Below are positions 62,491-64,000 of a stretch of 64,000 nucleotides of DNA, in pieces (positions within the stretch are counted from its first letter, which is position 1; the number at the start of each line of letters is the position of its first letter). Under the pieces are notes generated by a model. The model saw only the letters and a list, made by a program, of their open reading frames with translations. It did not search any database and had not been told where the DNA came from. The DNA is from CAWUEX02 sp963921305 (GTDB taxonomy: Bacteria > Pseudomonadota > Alphaproteobacteria > Rhodospirillales > Rhodospirillaceae), in NCBI GenBank assembly GCA_963921305.4, contig CAWUEX030000003.1:124001-188000 (forward strand), read 5' to 3'. The translations under genes were made by a program, and so were the position numbers.

Positions 62491-63086
62491 TGAAGATTTA
62501 TGGTGATATAGGATCGGGGAACTGCCTGAAGGTCAGATGGACGGCAGACTACCTTTCTATTCCCTATGAGTGGATTGACGTCGACATCATGCAGGGTGAA
62601 AGCCGCACGCCTGAGTTCCTGGCCATGAATCCGATGGGCCAGGTGCCAACGGTCGTGCTCGCTGATGGGCGCCCCCTCACCCAGTCCAATGCCATCATGA
62701 GTTATTTGGCGGATGGGACTGACCTATATCCGTCCGATCCGTACATCCGCGCCCAAATCAACAGCCTGCTGTTCTGGGAACAAAACGGCCATGAGTTTTT
62801 CATCGCGGGCTCGCGCTTCCACATGGTGTATCTGGGCAAGAGCAAGGAGTCCCGAGACAACGTGCGCGTGGAGCGGGGCGAACAGGCCCTCGACCAAATG
62901 AATGTGCTCCTCGACGGGCGGGACTGGTTTGCAACAGACAGCATGACTATCGCCGATATCGCCCTCGTCGCATACACCCGCATGGCTCACGAAGGTGGAT
63001 TTGAGTTGAACTCTCGCCCGAACGTCACAGCATGGATTGCGCGTTGCGAAAACACACTCGGCTTAGAGCCGGCACGGGATACCTAA
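62487..63086 (+). CDS. Glutathione S-transferase
   Basis: 199 residues. Thioredoxin-like N-domain: IYGDIGSGNCLKVRWTADYL (Ser/Cys near the GSH thiol), PMGQVPTVVLADGRPLTQSN (cis-Pro, TQSNAI), then the helical C-domain with MNVLLDGRDWFATDSMTIAD and IALVAYTRMAHEGGFEL. Conjugates GSH to electrophiles. Coupled to the hydrolase (4-bp overlap) and followed by phzF-like gene after 2 bp. Confidence 0.93.
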   Translation: MMKIYGDIGSGNCLKVRWTADYLSIPYEWIDVDIMQGESRTPEFLAMNPMGQVPTVVLADGRPLTQSNAIMSYLADGTDLYPSDPYIRAQINSLLFWEQNGHEFFIAGSRFHMVYLGKSKESRDNVRVERGEQALDQMNVLLDGRDWFATDSMTIADIALVAYTRMAHEGGFELNSRPNVTAWIARCENTLGLEPARDT

Positions 63087-63088
63087 TA

Positions 63089-63877
63089 ATGCAAAAGATA
63101 TTTGCCGTAGATGCCTTCACCGACACGTTGTTCGGCGGCAATCAGGCTGCGGTGTGCCCCTTGGAGGACTGGCTGCCCGATGACGTGATGCAAAAGATCG
63201 CGGCGGAGAACAACCTGTCGGAGACGGCCTTCATCGTCGGCGCGAGTGGGCAGTACGACATCCGCTGGTTCACGCCCAAGGTTGAGGTCGACCTGTGCGG
63301 TCACGCCACGCTGGCCGCTGCTTGGGTTGTCTTCAATTCGCTTGAACCGAGTGCATCGAAGGTCGACTTCGGCACACGCGAAGCCGGGCCCCTGAGTGTG
63401 GCGCGGAACGGCGACTTGCTGGAACTGGACTTTCCGTCCCGGCCGCCGCAACCCATCACAGTTCCCAAGGGGCTGGTCAACGCGCTAGGCCGCGAGCCCA
63501 AGGAGATTCTTGGATCACGTGACAGCTTTTGTGTCTTCGAGACCGAAGATGACGTGCGCGCCCTGACTCCGGACTCTGTTGCCCTCGAGGCCGTCGACAC
63601 CTGGAGTGTAATCGCAACGGCGCCCGGCGACGGTGATGTCGATTTCATCTCGCGCTTCTTCGCCCCGCGCCAAGGTATCGCGGAAGACCCGGTGACCGGA
63701 TCGGCCCACTGCACGCTCACACCCTATTGGGCGGAGCGCTTGGGTAAGGACGTGTTGGAGGCGCGCCAGGTTTCGGCGCGCGGCGGTAAACTCACCTGCA
63801 CCCAGCGCGGCGACCGGGTGGGAATCGCGGGGACCGTGACGCCCTACATGGAGGGGCGGATCACCGTGCCCCAGTAA
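63089..63877 (+). CDS. PhzF-family isomerase/epimerase-like protein
   Basis: 262 residues from ATG 63089; an open frame continues upstream inside the GST gene. Diaminopimelate epimerase-like fold with the PhzF N-terminus VDAFTDTLFGGNQAAVCPLE, catalytic Glu in NNLSETAFIV, IRWFTPKVEVDLCGHATLAA, and GIAEDPVTGSAHCTLTPYWA with the ligand loop. Substrate unknown; most PhzF paralogues act in amino-acid or phenazine-like chemistry. Last complete gene of the window. Confidence 0.93.
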   Translation: MQKIFAVDAFTDTLFGGNQAAVCPLEDWLPDDVMQKIAAENNLSETAFIVGASGQYDIRWFTPKVEVDLCGHATLAAAWVVFNSLEPSASKVDFGTREAGPLSVARNGDLLELDFPSRPPQPITVPKGLVNALGREPKEILGSRDSFCVFETEDDVRALTPDSVALEAVDTWSVIATAPGDGDVDFISRFFAPRQGIAEDPVTGSAHCTLTPYWAERLGKDVLEARQVSARGGKLTCTQRGDRVGIAGTVTPYMEGRITVPQ

Positions 63878-63900
63878 TGACCGAAACTGAGCAAAGGACA

Positions 63901-64000
63901 ATGGATATGAAGACTACCACGCTTCAAATTGCCCCCGCGGTCTTCTGGGTCGGGCTCCTTTCTGCGGTGGGTCCCATTCAGGCAAAGGAAGTGACCGGCT
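63901..64000 (+). CDS. Secreted protein start, truncated by window edge
   Basis: 33 codons are visible from ATG 63901 (AAAGGA upstream; ATG 63907 also possible). They encode a signal peptide, MDMKTTTLQIAPAVFWVGLL and then SAVGPIQAKEV, with a predicted cut after AKE or QA. Probably continues the hydrolase-GST-PhzF operon. The mature domain is outside the window. Confidence 0.6.
   Translation, partial: MDMKTTTLQIAPAVFWVGLLSAVGPIQAKEVTG

Noticed and set aside
1..64000. CRISPR arrays, prophage, insertion sequences, rRNA
   Set aside because: Nothing with regular short repeats and spacers, no transposase or phage structural frames, and no rRNA-like sequence seen.

Overview
The window is chromosomal DNA from a GC-rich Gram-negative bacterium, most likely an alphaproteobacterium. 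The signs are a HIG1-domain protein, an Rrf2-regulator-led SUF operon with SufU and SufT, an alphaproteobacterial-type Zur box, a COG3146 acyltransferase and a KdpD/KdpE pair. It is mostly housekeeping and metabolic genes. I see no rRNA, phage, transposase or CRISPR array. There is one tRNA, for Val (GAC).

Layout. 1-5 kb: the 3' part of a B12-dependent ribonucleotide reductase, then a cGAS/OAS-type (CD-NTase-like) nucleotidyltransferase homologue that has lost its active-site signature, then a TylF-type methyltransferase. 5-10 kb: HAD phosphatase, a DUF1501/DUF1800 exported pair (DUF1800 frameshifted, with an acidic tandem repeat) and an exported RidA. 10-19 kb: a pilin-like membrane protein, SerA, RidA, an APH(6)-like kinase, a COG3146 acyltransferase, an FAD oxidase, a thioesterase and ParE. 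19-24 kb: a decaying patch with a frameshifted small secreted protein, a heavily broken ABC solute-binding protein and a frameshifted TPR-GT61 glycosyltransferase, followed by an intact FkbM methyltransferase. 24-29 kb: an MDR oxidoreductase, tRNA-Val, N-formylglutamate amidohydrolase, a TauE/SafE permease, a HIG1 protein and a lone receiver.

29-36 kb: a full SUF iron-sulfur operon on the minus strand (Rrf2 regulator, sufB, C, D, S, U, T, A). 36-40 kb: divergent zinc uptake locus, znuA facing zur-znuC-znuB across a clear Zur box, closed by a strong terminator. 40-43 kb: a short KdpD with KdpE, then an ECF sigma factor. 43-49 kb: a tannase-family esterase, two tandem MDR oxidoreductases, an SRPBCC-like protein and an AhpD-like protein. 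49-51 kb: MarR regulator divergent from an amidohydrolase, with two operator-like palindromes between them. 51-61 kb: GntR (YtrA-type) regulator divergent from an export operon of one HlyD-type adaptor, one MacB/LolD-type ATPase and three tandem about 800-residue FtsX-type permeases, ending at a terminator. 61-64 kb: serine hydrolase, GST, PhzF and the start of a secreted protein.

The features most worth a second look are the solitary degenerate CD-NTase homologue, a 112-bp repeat present twice (90 percent identical, 44 kb apart, both in convergent intergenic gaps), the three-permease exporter under a palindromic operator, the twin MarR palindromes, and the cluster of frameshifted genes between 7 and 23 kb. 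Coordinates of starts were chosen by ribosome-binding site and homology where several were possible; family assignments come from motif recognition, without database searches.
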